Source: Lentinus brumalis
Taxonomy: Eukaryota; Basidiomycota; Agaricomycetes; Polyporales; Polyporaceae
Assembly (NCBI GenBank): GCA_001792895.1
Contig: MARA01000030.1
Location: forward strand, 1-64,000
Direction of reading: 5' to 3'
Length of the DNA stretch: 64,000 bases
Both the position numbers and the translations under genes were made by a program. How positions within the stretch are numbered: the stretch's first letter is position 1; every line of letters begins with the position of its first letter. Of this stretch, positions 7,581-18,330 are shown one piece after another. The notes beneath the pieces are model-generated. The model worked only from the letters and a program-made list of their open reading frames with translations. It ran no database searches and was not told the origin of the DNA.

Positions 7581-9540
7581 CGGCCTTCTTGTTACCGAAT
7601 TGGTTGAACCAATCGACGAAGAGGCTGAAGACAAGATGCACGGAGCCTTCAGGTTGGATGCAATAGAGAGTCTTCCCGTCCGGACCGACGAACGTCCTGA
7701 CTCCGGGCGCATCCCAGAAGTCGTTCCACTGTGGGGACGAGCCCTCTGGCGACGAAGACTGCGGCGACTGCGACGATCGCGTGCGACGATCGCGACGTCC
7801 GTGAAGAAGACGCCGGCGGTCTACGAGAGGAGGGGGACGCGGACGGCGGTGGACGGGAAGAGGAGGGCACTGCTGAAGCGGCGGAGGACGGAGATGCGTG
7901 AGAAGTCTGTTGCGGGGGAGAAGGGCTGTTCATTGCGTCGCTGGGAGCTTTTCGCAAAAGCTCCATCATACCCGGTCGATCCGCCATTTCCTGTAGCCAA
8001 GACTCTACGGGATGGTAAGGGAAGTACCGTATGGGCTCGTAGCTGACGGATGCTTTCCCATGTCTGGTGGTTGGCGGGGTCTCCTTCCGATAGACAAGCC
8101 GAGTACCACATGCGTCCTTGTCGAGCTCCTTGAATGTGCAATGGTGGGGGTACGGATCGTCGGGACGAGACTTGTCCGGAGCGTACGTACAACAACACGA
8201 GGGACAGACCGCATAGCGAACGATGTCCGGCTCGAGTCCGAGAGATTTGAGGACAGTTCGGATGTCGCCCGGAATCGAGGACAGCAAGGCTTCTTGGGCG
8301 TCCGTAAGCTTCCCTGTACGTCCTCGGGAAATATTGCAGTAAGTGAACGCTCCGAAGATGACGGCCTGCATGGTATACAGAATATATTGGAGGTAGGTTC
8401 GCGACACTCCAGCTAAGCAGTGGAGCGCGGTCGTCATGAATAGTGTGGCGATGATGAAGGGCTCCTTCTCCTTCAACTTCGAAGAGAGCGGCGGACCTAT
8501 GACGTGCACGTTGAGATACCTGCAGCCGACATGAATGTAGCTGTGTACTCACCAGACTTGGGCTCGACGACTGCTGGACCAGCTGCGGCATTAAGTCCGT
8601 AGATCCCCAGACGTGCTTTCTCATCGTCCCACCGCCACTCCTTGATGTCTCCAAGCCGAGCGATCTCGTGGTCAAGATCTCTGAGAAGGGCAGCAAGACG
8701 GCGGTCCGCATCCTTCTGGCCCACGGCCCGGAGGGCATAAAGTCCATCCCGCTCCTGCTTGAACCAGTGCAAGGCGATATGATAGTCAGCGCCGTCCCCT
8801 TCCACTGAAGGTTCCGGAGCGGGGTCAAGCACATTCGCAGGGGGATTAGGGAACTTCAGCTTGATCCACCGGGGGACCATAACGGAATGATGGTGCAGCC
8901 CTGACTGGACTTGGGATAGCAGGCGATGGCGTTCTGCGATGATCTTCTTGTCGACATCGGGAGAACTCGAGGACACCTAGAGGTCCAGTGAGCACAAGAC
9001 GATAACGTATCGTCGAGGAGTACGCGCCTGAGGAGTACGACTGGTCGATGCTGCCTCCTGTGTCTCCGGAATGACAGTCAGCGACTGTGAGACGTCGATT
9101 TTCTGGAGCAGTGCTTTAGACGTGAGCCTTTGCACCGTTCTCTGAGATGATATTAACTCACCGCCGAGCCATGGTCTTCTGTATCTCGAGAACGGACAGG
9201 AAGAGATATCGATGGATCGGGGGGTTCAGGAGGCGCCGCAGAGGCAAGGAAAATTGAACCTTCAATCGCCTGCTCCGTTTCTTGTTCAGGAAGAGCGCGG
9301 ACAGCCTCCTCTTCCTGGTGTTGACGGACTTTCCGAGGACTCAGCAATCGCCCTCGTCGTTCCACCCCGTCCTTCGTGACGATGCTCCGCTTGCACTTGG
9401 TGCAGATACACAGCTCCTTTCCAGTGTCCCTGTCCGTCCCTGTCCCGGTGGCTGGTAGTCTTGCGCCGGTAGGAATGGTGAATGAGCCGAGAGCTGATAG
9501 CGTCGGAGTCCTACGCATTGCGAAGGAGGGAGGGTGACAT
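7575..9540 (-). pseudogene. Truncated Tnp2-type (CACTA) transposase gene
   Basis: Reading leftwards, the N-terminal part carries a Cys motif CICTKCKR followed by RRGRLLSPRKVRQHQ (about 9430-9310). A helical middle part follows (8976-8550). Then comes a second Cys motif CPSCCCTYAP...HHCTF with YEPIRYFPYHPVESWL (about 8250-7990) and a Ser/Pro-rich linker. The last piece (7740-7580) reads WNDFWDAPGVRTFVGPDG and ends HLVFSLFVDWFNQFGNKKAG. The VDWFNxFGNKKAG motif is a signature of agaricomycete Tnp2 transposases, where it opens the catalytic region. Everything after it is missing, replaced by telomeric repeats. One reading-frame change occurs in the linker near 7770-7800, so the remnant is decayed as well as cut. 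The family call rests on motifs recognised by eye. Confidence 0.82.
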
Positions 9541-9758
9541 GGACTCGGAGGGACGACGATGCAGGGATGTGCTGGAGCCGGGAGGTGCCAGCTGTATGAT
9601 TACTTATCGCATCTGATCGTCGCGCGTGAACAAACGTGATCCCGGTCGGTCCCATCAAGACCGTGACATGTGTTTGTATTGGTTGTCGTCGTCAGGCTCA
9701 ACAAGTATGTCGAATGGGAGTTCATAGTAAGCGATCGTCCCCAATTGTGAACATAGAA

Positions 9759-11233
9759 TTATCTGCAGAACAGTCTCTGGAACGTCCCGTCATCGCGTTT
9801 GGGCGACGGCGACGTCCTTTGAACAGCCCAATCCCAGACAGGGCGGACCGAAGAAGGAGGTTGGCGAGCGGAAGGCACCACCGCGGCAACCCAGAGCGCA
9901 ATGGCAGCGACAAAGAGCGAACAGGCCGCGGCTATGAAGGGATGCTCGTTTGCGACCTGCAGAATTCTTGTTCTCGCCTGCGCAAAACTCTTCTCACCGA
10001 TCAGCAGAACCTCATTCTACGGTGATGACGATACTTACCCCGCTCGCCGGAATACATACACGTATGCCCGCGTCGGTGCGAGACTTCCGTGTTGCGACAG
10101 AGTCGGGAGGATTCGACACGCGTGCTGACGGTCTCCTGATATGAGACGAGGCATCAGGTTCTATTTCGCCAGGGTCCTCACGGGTTTCAGAAAAGAATCC
10201 CGTGGATGGCGAGTGCAGACTCTGCATGATCAGAGGTAGGATATGACCGAACGGCAGAAGGATGAGTACTCACTTCTGTAGCAGGCAACACGTTGTACCA
10301 ACCATCACCATCGGGCACAGGAGGTCTTGGGGAGCGCAGATGTGACACACATGTTGAGTCCGCAGCTGACCTGATCTCGTCGGCCAGGGAGGGAGGGTGG
10401 CTGCTCACAGCGGACTCGATCTTGTCTGTGCGAACTTGATCTGTCAGTTCGGACAACGCCTCACGCATCGCGTTGAGTGATTGCCAGAGAGCTTCTTTGT
10501 TCTGTTCCATCTCCGTGAGACGAATGGACGTGTCGGTGGCCAACTCCTGTAGAGGACAAAGGCGATTCGATAAGTCTTCGAGACCAGCCTTGTTCCTGGT
10601 CCACTGGGAATGGAGTATCGCCATGTCTGTCTCGATCTTCGCCTGTTTCCGCTGTAAGTCGGCGATACCATCTTCGCGTTCTATATCGTGTTGGATTTCC
10701 TTGCGAAGATCTGCTTATGCACGAGAGTCGATGCAGGCTTACGGTGACCAGAGGAAAACCGGAGACGTACCTTCAGTATGTGGCTGCGGCTTCGCAGGGT
10801 GTACAGCATTCTCTGCCTCATGTAGTAGCTTCGCAACCTCCTCTTCGATGCGAAGCATCCTCCCGTCGTACTTGTCCTGGAAGATAGTGAGTTGGATGAT
10901 CGGAGCACGTTGTCGGTCGATGTCCGACCTGAGTGCCCTGGACATCGGCAAGAGCATGCTGAATACGATGCTCAGTAGACTTGATACTGTCGATCTGCTT
11001 CATAGTCTCAGAGTATTGAACCTCCCAACGATCTTCCAGGCGAACGAGTTGCGTTTTGCTGTATCAAATCAGTCAAGGTGCGGCATTATGTTGCGAGCCA
11101 CTTACGTAGCGCGCACGAACTGCCCAGACGATAGAGCATACTCCACGCTTCCTCGGTCGGTGAGAGTGTCATCTTGACGAGTAGATGTCGAGGGTTGGAA
11201 AGTCGAATAGGGGCTGTCCGAATGGTCAGACAT
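9759..11233 (-). CDS. Coiled-coil protein with a C-terminal membrane segment
   Basis: A multi-exon gene. The N-terminus (from ATG 11233) is Ser/Thr/Asp-rich. The middle exons code for a long charged coiled coil: LVRLEDRWEVQYSETMKQID, then KYDGRMLRIEEEVAKLLHEA, then KEIQHDIEREDGIADLQRKQ, and RLTEMEQNKEALWQSLNAMR (about 11070-10440). Near the C-terminus a hydrophobic stretch, FIAAACSLFVAAIALWVAAVV (about 9940-9880), looks like a single membrane helix, followed by a 37-residue tail ending QRLFCR and TAA at 9759. This layout (coiled coil, C-terminal membrane helix, short tail) is that of a tail-anchored or KASH-like protein, but the tail lacks the usual proline-rich KASH ending. The splice joining the coil to the membrane exon is ambiguous. 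Family not recognised. Confidence 0.6.
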
Positions 11234-11587
11234 AGACGTCGATCTCGCTGGGTGACCAGTGGTGGTGGTAGGGATGAAACAAACTGACTCAGTGGCGTGT
11301 GCTTACGACACAGCAAATAATAGGGCGAAATCAAAGGTGATTCAGAGTTATGGCGTGAAGACTTAAGGTGAGAGCGGCGAGTTACCACGTCGCGCCGGCG
11401 CCGCGAGCCAAAGGGCGGCGTGTCACTGTCACGTGGCCGTGATACAAGGACTCGACTGCTAACAGAAGTACTCATACTCATAGAAACACATCAAATACAT
11501 ATACTACAGCACCATCCGTAAAGATCTAGTCTCAGCATACAAACATCCAACGTTCGGGCAGATCCTACAAACGGTCTACGAGCATCG

Positions 11588-12567
11588 TCAATCGGAGTCG
11601 GACTGTTGAAGGCAGATAAAGAGCGACTCACTCTGCATGGCCCTTTTGTCGAACCACGATGGCTCAAGCCAGGAGGGCCTCTTGCGCTTCTCGGTCAACG
11701 CAAGCATACGCCCATCGGCACGCTGATGGCCTTGGTGCACCCGCTCCCAACGAGGTCCACTTCCAGTCATCATCCATAGCCAGATCTGGCATTTGCGAGG
11801 GCTGCGATGGAGATAGAGATCGCCCAGCTGGAGCTCCGGACGCTTGATGAGAGAAGGAGGATGCAGAATCTTGGAAGTTGACTTCGACTCCCACCACGCT
11901 GCCGAGACGTGAGACACTTGACCATCGTCGGATTCGATGGTGCCGCACACCCGTGTCCGCCGTCGCATGACGGAGCTCTCCTGTTCGAAGTTGCAATGCG
12001 GATCGCTGAGTGACATCCAACTGATATACACACCTTGAGTTCAGCTCGCCTCAAGGCAGTACGAAGCCGGGTCAGGCGGAGACTTGACGCCGCCCTGACT
12101 ACTCTAGCTCGCACTCCAGCCGGAGCGTGATCTGCTCGATAGTTTCTGCCAGCCAGCTGCGAACGCGTCACCCGACGGGGGCCGTGGACGTCTCCGAAAC
12201 CGATGTTAACGAGCTAGATGATTGCAGCGATGTGAATGACAGAAGTTGCGACGAGACGAAATGCAGCGCACCTTATGCCCTCGGTGTCTGGGCCTAAACC
12301 TGTCTCCGAGGTGAACGAACCACTGGAGGTACTCCAGTGCTGGACATCGTCCCCCTGAGTGGCGTGGAGCATGAGGCTCGCCGCATGCAAACGACGGGGA
12401 CCCAGACTAGTGTTGAAGCACTGCAGGATCTCCAGGATCACAGGAAAGAGCAAGAGTCCCAGTAGGAGGCAGGCTCCTGCCCATCCGCCGCTTCGGGTTG
12501 AGGCAGATTCTCCAAGGCGGGGGCAAGGTGGAATCTCTACAGGGGAGGAGCGCTTCAAGTGGTTCAT
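11588..12567 (-). CDS. Membrane-anchored protein with the C-terminal GDL/W-W module (copy 1)
   Basis: The first exon (ATG 12567) codes for an N-terminus with a hydrophobic anchor, ACLLLGLLLFPVILEIL. The C-terminal part (about 11860-11640) reads RPELQLGDLYLHRSPR, then QIWLWM, then RADGRMLALTEKRKRPSWLE. It aligns with the C-terminus of the gene at 17187-18330 (KLVVGDLFCHRTPF, QLWRWM, REDGRILRVTERRGDLSWVK). The two are clear paralogues sharing GDLxxHRxP, QxWxWM and R-x-DGR-x-L-x-x-TE-x-R plus SW. Exons between anchor and module could not be joined with confidence, and the left end may be reached through another splice (donor GTGAGT near 11630). Function unknown. The first exon overlaps the left arm of an inverted duplication. 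Confidence 0.5.
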
Positions 12568-13072
12568 AGCGCCGGATCACGTGAATAGTGCATTGTTGGC
12601 CTCAACCCTCAGCGACGGCTGGCACCAAACACGAACAAGCATCGGTCTCGGGCTGATAGCCGCTCGGGAAAGCCCCATATATGGCATCCTCCCGTCAGCG
12701 GGAGTTGGCAGAGAATGCCGACAATCTCATCCATGGCCGCCGAAAGCTTTGCGACTGCCTAGCCAGCAGCACCGAGAGCCTCCTCAGAAAAGTCATTGCG
12801 GGTTTCCGTCCAAGGGGAAGTTCCTGCATCTCCCCGGACCACTACTAAATGGAGGAAGGCTTGGGCGCGAATCAGCCGATCCCGATGTTTGTTCGTGATT
12901 GGTGCCAGCCGTCGCTGAGGGTTGAGGCCCAACAACTACAAAGCACGTGACCCCGCTCGGAGGATACTGCAAGCGCTCGCTCCTCGGATTGCGCCTCACT
13001 GTACCTCCCGCCTGTGAGATTCTGGCCTCAACCCGAAGCGGCGGATGGGCAGGAGCCTGAGTAGGAGGATAT
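12464..13072. repeat. Large imperfect inverted duplication (arms about 200 bp)
   Basis: The left arm, from about 12464 to 12680, matches the reverse complement of the right arm, about 12865 to 13072. Anchors include CTGCCCATCCGCCGCTTCGG (left, near 12478) against its complement at 13035-13055, and CTCAACCCTCAGCGACGGCTGGC (left, near 12601) against its complement at 12902-12928. The arms are diverged in between but keep the order of the blocks. The spacer is about 180 bp. It may be a foldback element or an inverted copy of the 5' end of the gene ending at 11588. Confidence 0.78.
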
Positions 13073-13358
13073 CTGCGGTAGAGAGCTGGTACATGGTGGT
13101 AGGGGATCAAGAGGCGGGGCCGACGTCCATGGAGGACGGACTTATGAACATGGTAGGACAAAGGATGCCTGCCAAGGTTCACCGGATTTAACGATCCGTC
13201 GGCATGAGCACGTCACGTGAACATTCGGTCGATGTGGGCAGACATGTACAGGCAGAATCCAATAAATATTGCGGCAGCGATGATACAGATGAAGATGCAG
13301 TACTGTACAGAAAGGAATACTCGCCAGAGACGGCGTCTATGATCATGAAGCCCTGGGC

Positions 13359-14078
13359 TCAAGCCGCAACGGCTGCGGGAAGGTCCCACTCGTCAACGTC
13401 CTGAGCCGCTCGTGATGCCGGGGCCGGTTGGAGTCGCTTAGGCACCTTGAAGCGCACGTCCTTGTGCCCGGGACGCCTCAAGAGACATGTCTGACCGTCC
13501 TTCAACAGGAACTTCTCGTGTCCGGGCAGGATGTCATCTTGCCGAACGCCAAACGCCCTGTCCAAACTGATTATGCGTGAGGGACCAAGTCCGATGCATG
13601 GTCCGGAGGGGTCGGGGACACCCCAGAGCTCGAACTTGAAAGGAGAGTTGACAGGTAGGCCTGTTGCGGTCTCGACGAAGTCCATGCAGTACTCTCCCGC
13701 TAGCGCAGAACCGGGATACAGCCGGATGGAGTAAGGACTGTCGGAGAGGGGGCGAAGGAAGACATTGCGCTCGGAGCGACGGGGCTTGAGCTGAAATGCC
13801 AAGATTCAGCGGTACGCTCACTTTGCAACGACTCAGCAACGACTCACGCCCGAGATACAACTAGAAGGCAGATGTAGCGCTGTGCGTGCATGATGCAGGA
13901 CAGTGTCCAAACTGCCGGACTGCTGAATGGCGCAAGCGAGCTGCTCATCGAGCCACGTGCCTAGGTTTGCACGGGCCCCTGGGTACTTCCTAGTCGCTAG
14001 CGTGATGAGTTCGAAATCGTTGCGAGGTCGGAAGCCGGGGAATGCGATGTCAACCATCTGCTGACAGATGTCGCGCAC
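13359..14078 (-). CDS. Uncharacterised FRxRND-family protein (copy 1)
   Basis: Two supported exons: 14078-13848, coding for a helical N-terminal part with FPGFRPRNDFELITL, and 13790-13359, joined across a 57-nt intron (GTGAGT to TTTCAG) in phase 0. The second exon codes for a compact domain: RPLSDSPYSIRLYPGS, then CMDFVE, then KFLLKDGQTCLLRR, FKVPKRLQ and an acidic DVDEWDL near the end. It is paralogous to the gene at 16229-16950 in both exons and in intron position and phase. The 5' end is uncertain because the upstream region is tandemly duplicated (14077-14510). Not recognised as a known family; the domain ends in a way that suggests a small beta-rich fold. Function unknown. Confidence 0.68.
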
Positions 14079-14510
14079 ATCTTGACCTGGCTCTGTAGTC
14101 GGTATAGCAAGAGGATATGAATTGCTGGCGGAGGAAGGCGACTGGGAGGAGCGTGACGGGCGGACCGGGTGGGAGGGACGGTGGCATGGCGCACATCGGC
14201 TGGCAGCCTAACCACGCAGAGAGATCAGCGGTTGAAGAGCAGGTATAACAGCTAACGACGCACTGGAGCCACCGTAGCGCGCCTGGACAAGAGATCGCCC
14301 GCATCTTGACGTTGCTCTGCGGTCGATGTAGCGAGAGCGGATGATGGGGCAGCAGAAGAAGACCGAGATGGGCCAGAGAGGGCAGGAAGACGGGGGCGAT
14401 AAGACAGGTGCGCCGCACGGGGGAGATGGGATGGAGAGGAGGCGCGGTATGGTTCATATCTGCTGGCAGTCTAACCATGCAGACAGATCAGCATATGAAG
14501 AGTATAGACG
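14077..14510. repeat. Tandem duplication upstream of the FRxRND gene
   Basis: Two diverged copies of about 200 bp lie side by side: 14077-14275 and 14285-14510. Both contain a CGCACATCTTGAC / CGCATCTTGAC block, a purine-rich middle (GGGAGG and GGAGAGGAGG), CTGGCAG.CTAACCA.GCAGA, and GATCAGC followed by GAAGAG. On the minus strand both encode MVRLPAD-like starts and a VKMxAxS segment. It looks like duplication of the promoter and first exon. Confidence 0.7.
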
Positions 14511-14866
14511 AATGAGCGATAACGTACATGCTTCACCGAAGCACGCATGGAGGGCATAGCTGATACTGGACAAGTGCAGATGGTAGACGGGGTTGAAGGT
14601 GGGAAGGTGGTGGTAGGTAGTTCAGTTCGATGTTGGAAACGACCATGGGCACTCGGGCGGCGATGTCCGAGTGGAATGTTGTCACGCGTCACGGCGCGGC
14701 GACAATAGAAGCCCGAGGAGGGCTGTGCACTGCCGTTGAACTAAGTATATACGCCAACGCTCAAGCCACTCCGACACGGAGCACAGAACGGACGTGAACG
14801 AACTTCGGATTGGTAGTTGGTACAGAAAGTCGCACGTAGACGAAAACAGCCGTAGCCCGTGAACAC

Positions 14867-15721
14867 TCAAGCCGCTCCTCTCCTCCCCGGACCCCTTCCA
14901 CCACCCCTCGCCCGGCCTCGTGTGCCTCCCCTCGCCCCTCTCAGCGCCGCCCCACCATCGGCTCCCTCGCCCTTCGGCCTCCCGACAGCCATCCGGAAGT
15001 TCTGGACTTGCGTAGAATACCGGACTTTACGGAAGACCCAGTGCTTCCCTGGCACCTTGATGGGTGGCGGCTCGAGCTGTTTGTTCTTACGGCGCTCGTG
15101 CTCGTGGTAGTGGAAATCACCAGGAGGCGCGCCGCTCTTGGGATCCGGTGTCCGGAAGACCTCGACGTTATGGTGCCATGAGAGGCGCCAACCCATGATC
15201 AACTGCCCGTGAACCCAATAGCCGCCATATATCGGTCTGTTTGCCGGCGGTATGACAACTGGTACGTCCCAGCGCTGCAGATGTGTCTGACCATTGTCCG
15301 TGGCAGTGATCTGCGCGAGAGCATGTCCATCGCAGACCCACTGTTGGGTGAGCACGGGGCCAGGCTGGACGGTGGACTCAGTGAAGAGGAAGGTCATGGA
15401 CCAGAGGAACACGAGCGTTGCGAGGCGAGTTCGCGTCCCGGCGAGGTCCATGGCGGCGTCCCAGATTGGCTGGAAGTAGATGTCTGCCGCCTGCTGGTGA
15501 GGACGGAGACAACCCACTGCGCCCAGGAACCAGTTGCCGTCTGGAGGAACCTCACGGTCGAGAGGCTTGCGCGACGTCGATTTACCGCCGCCGCGGCCGC
15601 GGCGTGTGGATCGCCGCACGGCGGGCGGTTCTGCGGTCATGACGACCTCGCCCGCTTCATCCTCTCCCAGCCACGCCATGGGTACATCCGCATCTCTGTA
15701 GTCAGGTGAGTTCGCCATCAC
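14867..15721 (-). CDS. Hypothetical 284-aa protein with basic, Gly/Arg-rich tail
   Basis: A single open frame with no internal stop and little sign of splicing. The N-terminus is acidic, then basic (VRRSTRRGRGGGKSTSRK). A central part has a hydrophobic stretch, RLATLVFLWSMTFLF, possibly one membrane helix, followed by a Trp- and His-rich part (GGYWVHGQLIMGWRLSWHHN, FHYHEHERRKNKQ). The C-terminus is an RGG-type tail (RGARGGTRGRARGGGRG), a composition often linked with RNA or protein binding. No family recognised. It lies between the two FRxRND paralogues, and the shared local theme of single-pass proteins makes it a likely member of the same accessory cluster. Confidence 0.6.
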   Translation of the reverse strand: MMANSPDYRDADVPMAWLGEDEAGEVVMTAEPPAVRRSTRRGRGGGKSTSRKPLDREVPPDGNWFLGAVGCLRPHQQAADIYFQPIWDAAMDLAGTRTRLATLVFLWSMTFLFTESTVQPGPVLTQQWVCDGHALAQITATDNGQTHLQRWDVPVVIPPANRPIYGGYWVHGQLIMGWRLSWHHNVEVFRTPDPKSGAPPGDFHYHEHERRKNKQLEPPPIKVPGKHWVFRKVRYSTQVQNFRMAVGRPKGEGADGGAALRGARGGTRGRARGGGRGPGRRGAA

Positions 15722-16228
15722 GTCAGACGATCAACCGAGAATCAGATGCTCACTCATCGTTCGGCATGCTGATCTGTCGAGCAACCAGGTTAGACACAAG
15801 GACCGTCAACTAAGCAGTAGTACGGCGAGCTGACTTACCTCAGTCGAGCGGACGATGCAGAGATCGGTGCGTATCATCCAGTCGCCTCGACGAAATATAT
15901 ACTTGTCGGCGGAGCCTCGGCGGTTCCGCAGTGAGCCATGGCAGCGTGAGTGCTCAGAAGCGCTGATTGTGGTGATCTTATTGTCTCCAATTAGGTCCGA
16001 AGTGATTTCTCATGGATCCGCATGGTGAGCCTGGGCACTCGTGTGAACCACGCATTGTGCCGGGGCATATCCGCTGAGTATGTATGCCTCGTCGCTCAGT
16101 ATCCGCTCCCAATCCTCTTGTCTGCTCCGATGGGCTATAGCTCTGGTATGTCCCCGGTTTACGACTTTCCCTACCAGTGAGACGTCGCTGATAGAGCTAC
16201 AGTTATTGTGGGGCCTGCGCCGGCCCCA

Positions 16229-16950
16229 ATGACCTGGGCCCAGGTTCTGACATTGCAATGCCAGCAATATCGGAACTTTCGTGCTAGGAACGACGCCGAC
16301 ATCTACGTACTTGGGCGTGCAGGTGCACTATCTCCCTCACCTGACCATGCTTCGACCGAGGAGCTCCACTCCTTCATGGATCGGCGGTACGGAGAGATCG
16401 TCAAAGAGCATGGCGGCGACAAAGATGCGGTGGAGGAGATGATCAGGGGCTTCATGAGCGAGCCGGCACACGTCACTGGGGTGCGTAGTAGCTTGCTCAT
16501 TCCGTGGCCCATAGCACTGACCAACAACTCGTGCAGATTCGCCCGACCAATCCGGATGGGTACAAGATAAGGCCAGTGCCGCGTACCCCTTACACGATTC
16601 GGATGTGGGAAGGCTCTCGTGAGGCAGAGGAGTGGGTTTTTGAGATTTTCGACATCCGCACGAACAGTCCGGCCTGTTACTCGCCCGAGGCGATTCAAGT
16701 TTGGCACATCCGAACCTCGGGCTGGCAACCAGGGTTTCCAAACCGCTACGAAGTCTCACCGCTCGAGGACGTCTTCAAGAGCACCCTGAGAGGCCCGGGG
16801 ACGGGAACGAAGATGTATGTTCTTCGCGATGGGGACATGTGCCGCGTGGAGTTCAAGGAGCAGAAGACACGCATCTCGTTTCCCATTCCCACCCGCCAGC
16901 CACTCGCTCATGATGCAGACGAATACGACGAATACGAGCTTGAGTTCTGA
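16229..16950 (+). CDS. Uncharacterised FRxRND-family protein (copy 2)
   Basis: Two exons, 16229-16480 and 16537-16950, with a 56-nt intron (GTGCGT to GTGCAG) in phase 0, the same place as in the paralogue at 13359-14078. The N-terminal part has YRNFRARNDADIYVLG and an acidic helix. The second exon codes for RPVPRTPYTIRMWEGS, EEWVFEIFD, a Trp-containing middle, KMYVLRDGDMCRVEF, RISFPIPTRQ and an acidic end with DEYDEYELEF. The overall fold of copy 1 is retained but identity is low, so the duplication is old. Transcribed towards the neighbouring 17187-18330 gene. The ATG at 16229 is the first suitable one; an upstream exon cannot be excluded. Function unknown. Confidence 0.68.
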
Positions 16951-17186
16951 CACGGTCACGTTCTATTGCGAAATATGTTTTGTATGTCTGAATTGTCTTG
17001 TATCCTTGGCTTAACAATCGAATGAATAGCACGTCACTCTTGAGAGACCCGGCAATGACCGCGAATCGATGCAATGCCCAGATGCGATTAGACATATAAT
17101 GTGATAGAGAAGAGGTACATAGTAGAATAGAAACGATGCGGAATAGCTCTTCGACGCTCGTACATGCGCGTGTTCGCTAACGGGCT

Positions 17187-18330
17187 TCAGTTCTCTGTAT
17201 TAGAGGTGTCAGTGGACAGGTGGCTAGTAGACTAGCGAACACGGCTCACATACCATACTTGTAACGTTCGTAAGTACTGTCCTTGACCCACGAAAGGTCA
17301 CCCCTCCTCTCCGTCACGCGTAGGATGCGACCGTCCTCCCGGCGATAGCCAGCGGACACCGGCAGCCAGAAGAGCGACCCGTCGGCGTTCCGCATCCATC
17401 GCCATAGCTGCATTCCGAACGGCGTGCGATGACAGAAAAGATCTCCGACCACAAGCTTCGGGTCCTTCGCGGCGTCGGGGGAGGCGCGTCAAGGGCGACA
17501 TGGCCGAAGGATGGAATCCAGTTGGTTGTGATGGATTCCTTCTTGCCAGTGCCCTTGTTAGGCGTAATGCGGGTTCTCTCCTCGCGCTGAAAAACAGCCT
17601 GACAATAGAATATCAACGGACGACACAGGTTATACAGTGAGAGCTGCAGCCCACCTTAGAAGGTGTCGCCGGTGCAGGACGCGGCGCATTGCGGGTGGGG
17701 CTCACCACATTCTTGGCACCGTTCTTCGCAGCCTTGGACGCTTGCAGTATCTTGCGAGAGGTGGTCCCGACGACTTCGCTCTGATCTGTCGCTGAAGTTC
17801 GAGCCTTCGGCGCGGTGGCTACCCATTTGTGCGAGAGCGGAGACGGTAGGGAATCCCGGGGAGTGGGAGGATTCGCCGTTATAGAGTCCACCGAAGAGAG
17901 GGAACTCAATGGAGACGGCGAGAGTGGCCTCCCAGACCTCAGAGATAATAATGGCGACGCTCCGCGGACGTTAGACGGGCCTGGTTGGGGTGGTGGACTG
18001 GCAGCTTCAGTACTAGTGGCGCGCTCCTTACCTTTCGCTTTCGCGCGCCTCTTTGAGGGCTGAGCCACTGAGGGCGCGGTCACCGCGGAAGGTCGCCCTT
18101 GGCCTCCGAGGTTGTCCTGAGAGCGCGGCTCGCTGCAGTACGGTGAGTTGACGGAGAAGAGCTCTACGTGCTGACACACACCTTTCTGCCCTGCGCCCCG
18201 TGGTCGCGGAAGATCCACCATCCGCTGCCGCTGGGTCTGGACGCCTCTCGTTGCGAGATGTTTGTCGCGCGAGGAGGAGGTACACGATAACGGCACATAG
18301 CGGCAGTACGATTGTAGCTTCGGAAGCCAT
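17187..18330 (-). CDS. Membrane-anchored protein with the C-terminal GDL/W-W module (copy 2)
   Basis: The start at 18330 gives a hydrophobic signal anchor, MASEATIVLPLCAVIVYLLL, then a long Ser/Pro/Lys/Ala-rich disordered part with many SP pairs, a basic KRRAKAKGKER and RKILQASKAAKNGAKN, and finally the module KLVVGDLFCHRTPF...QLWRWM...REDGRILRVTERR...SWVK shared with the gene at 11588-12567. The last intron (GTATGT to TACAG) joins to a short exon coding for EN and TGA at 17187. One frame break sits in a run of five G at 17477-17481 (C on the coding strand). Adding one base joins FGHVALDAPP smoothly to DAAKDPKLVVGDLF, so this is probably an assembly error. Topology predicts a short tail on one side of a membrane and the module on the other. 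Function unknown. Confidence 0.62.

Noticed and set aside
9722..9913. Separate small minus-strand ORF at the end of the coiled-coil gene
   Set aside because: The neighbouring frame codes for a membrane helix and fits as the last exon of the 9759-11233 gene, so this is a shadow.
9759..9950. Canonical KASH peptide at the end of the coiled-coil membrane protein
   Set aside because: The tail ends in QRLFCR without the proline-rich ending; only the topology is KASH-like, so no KASH call is made.
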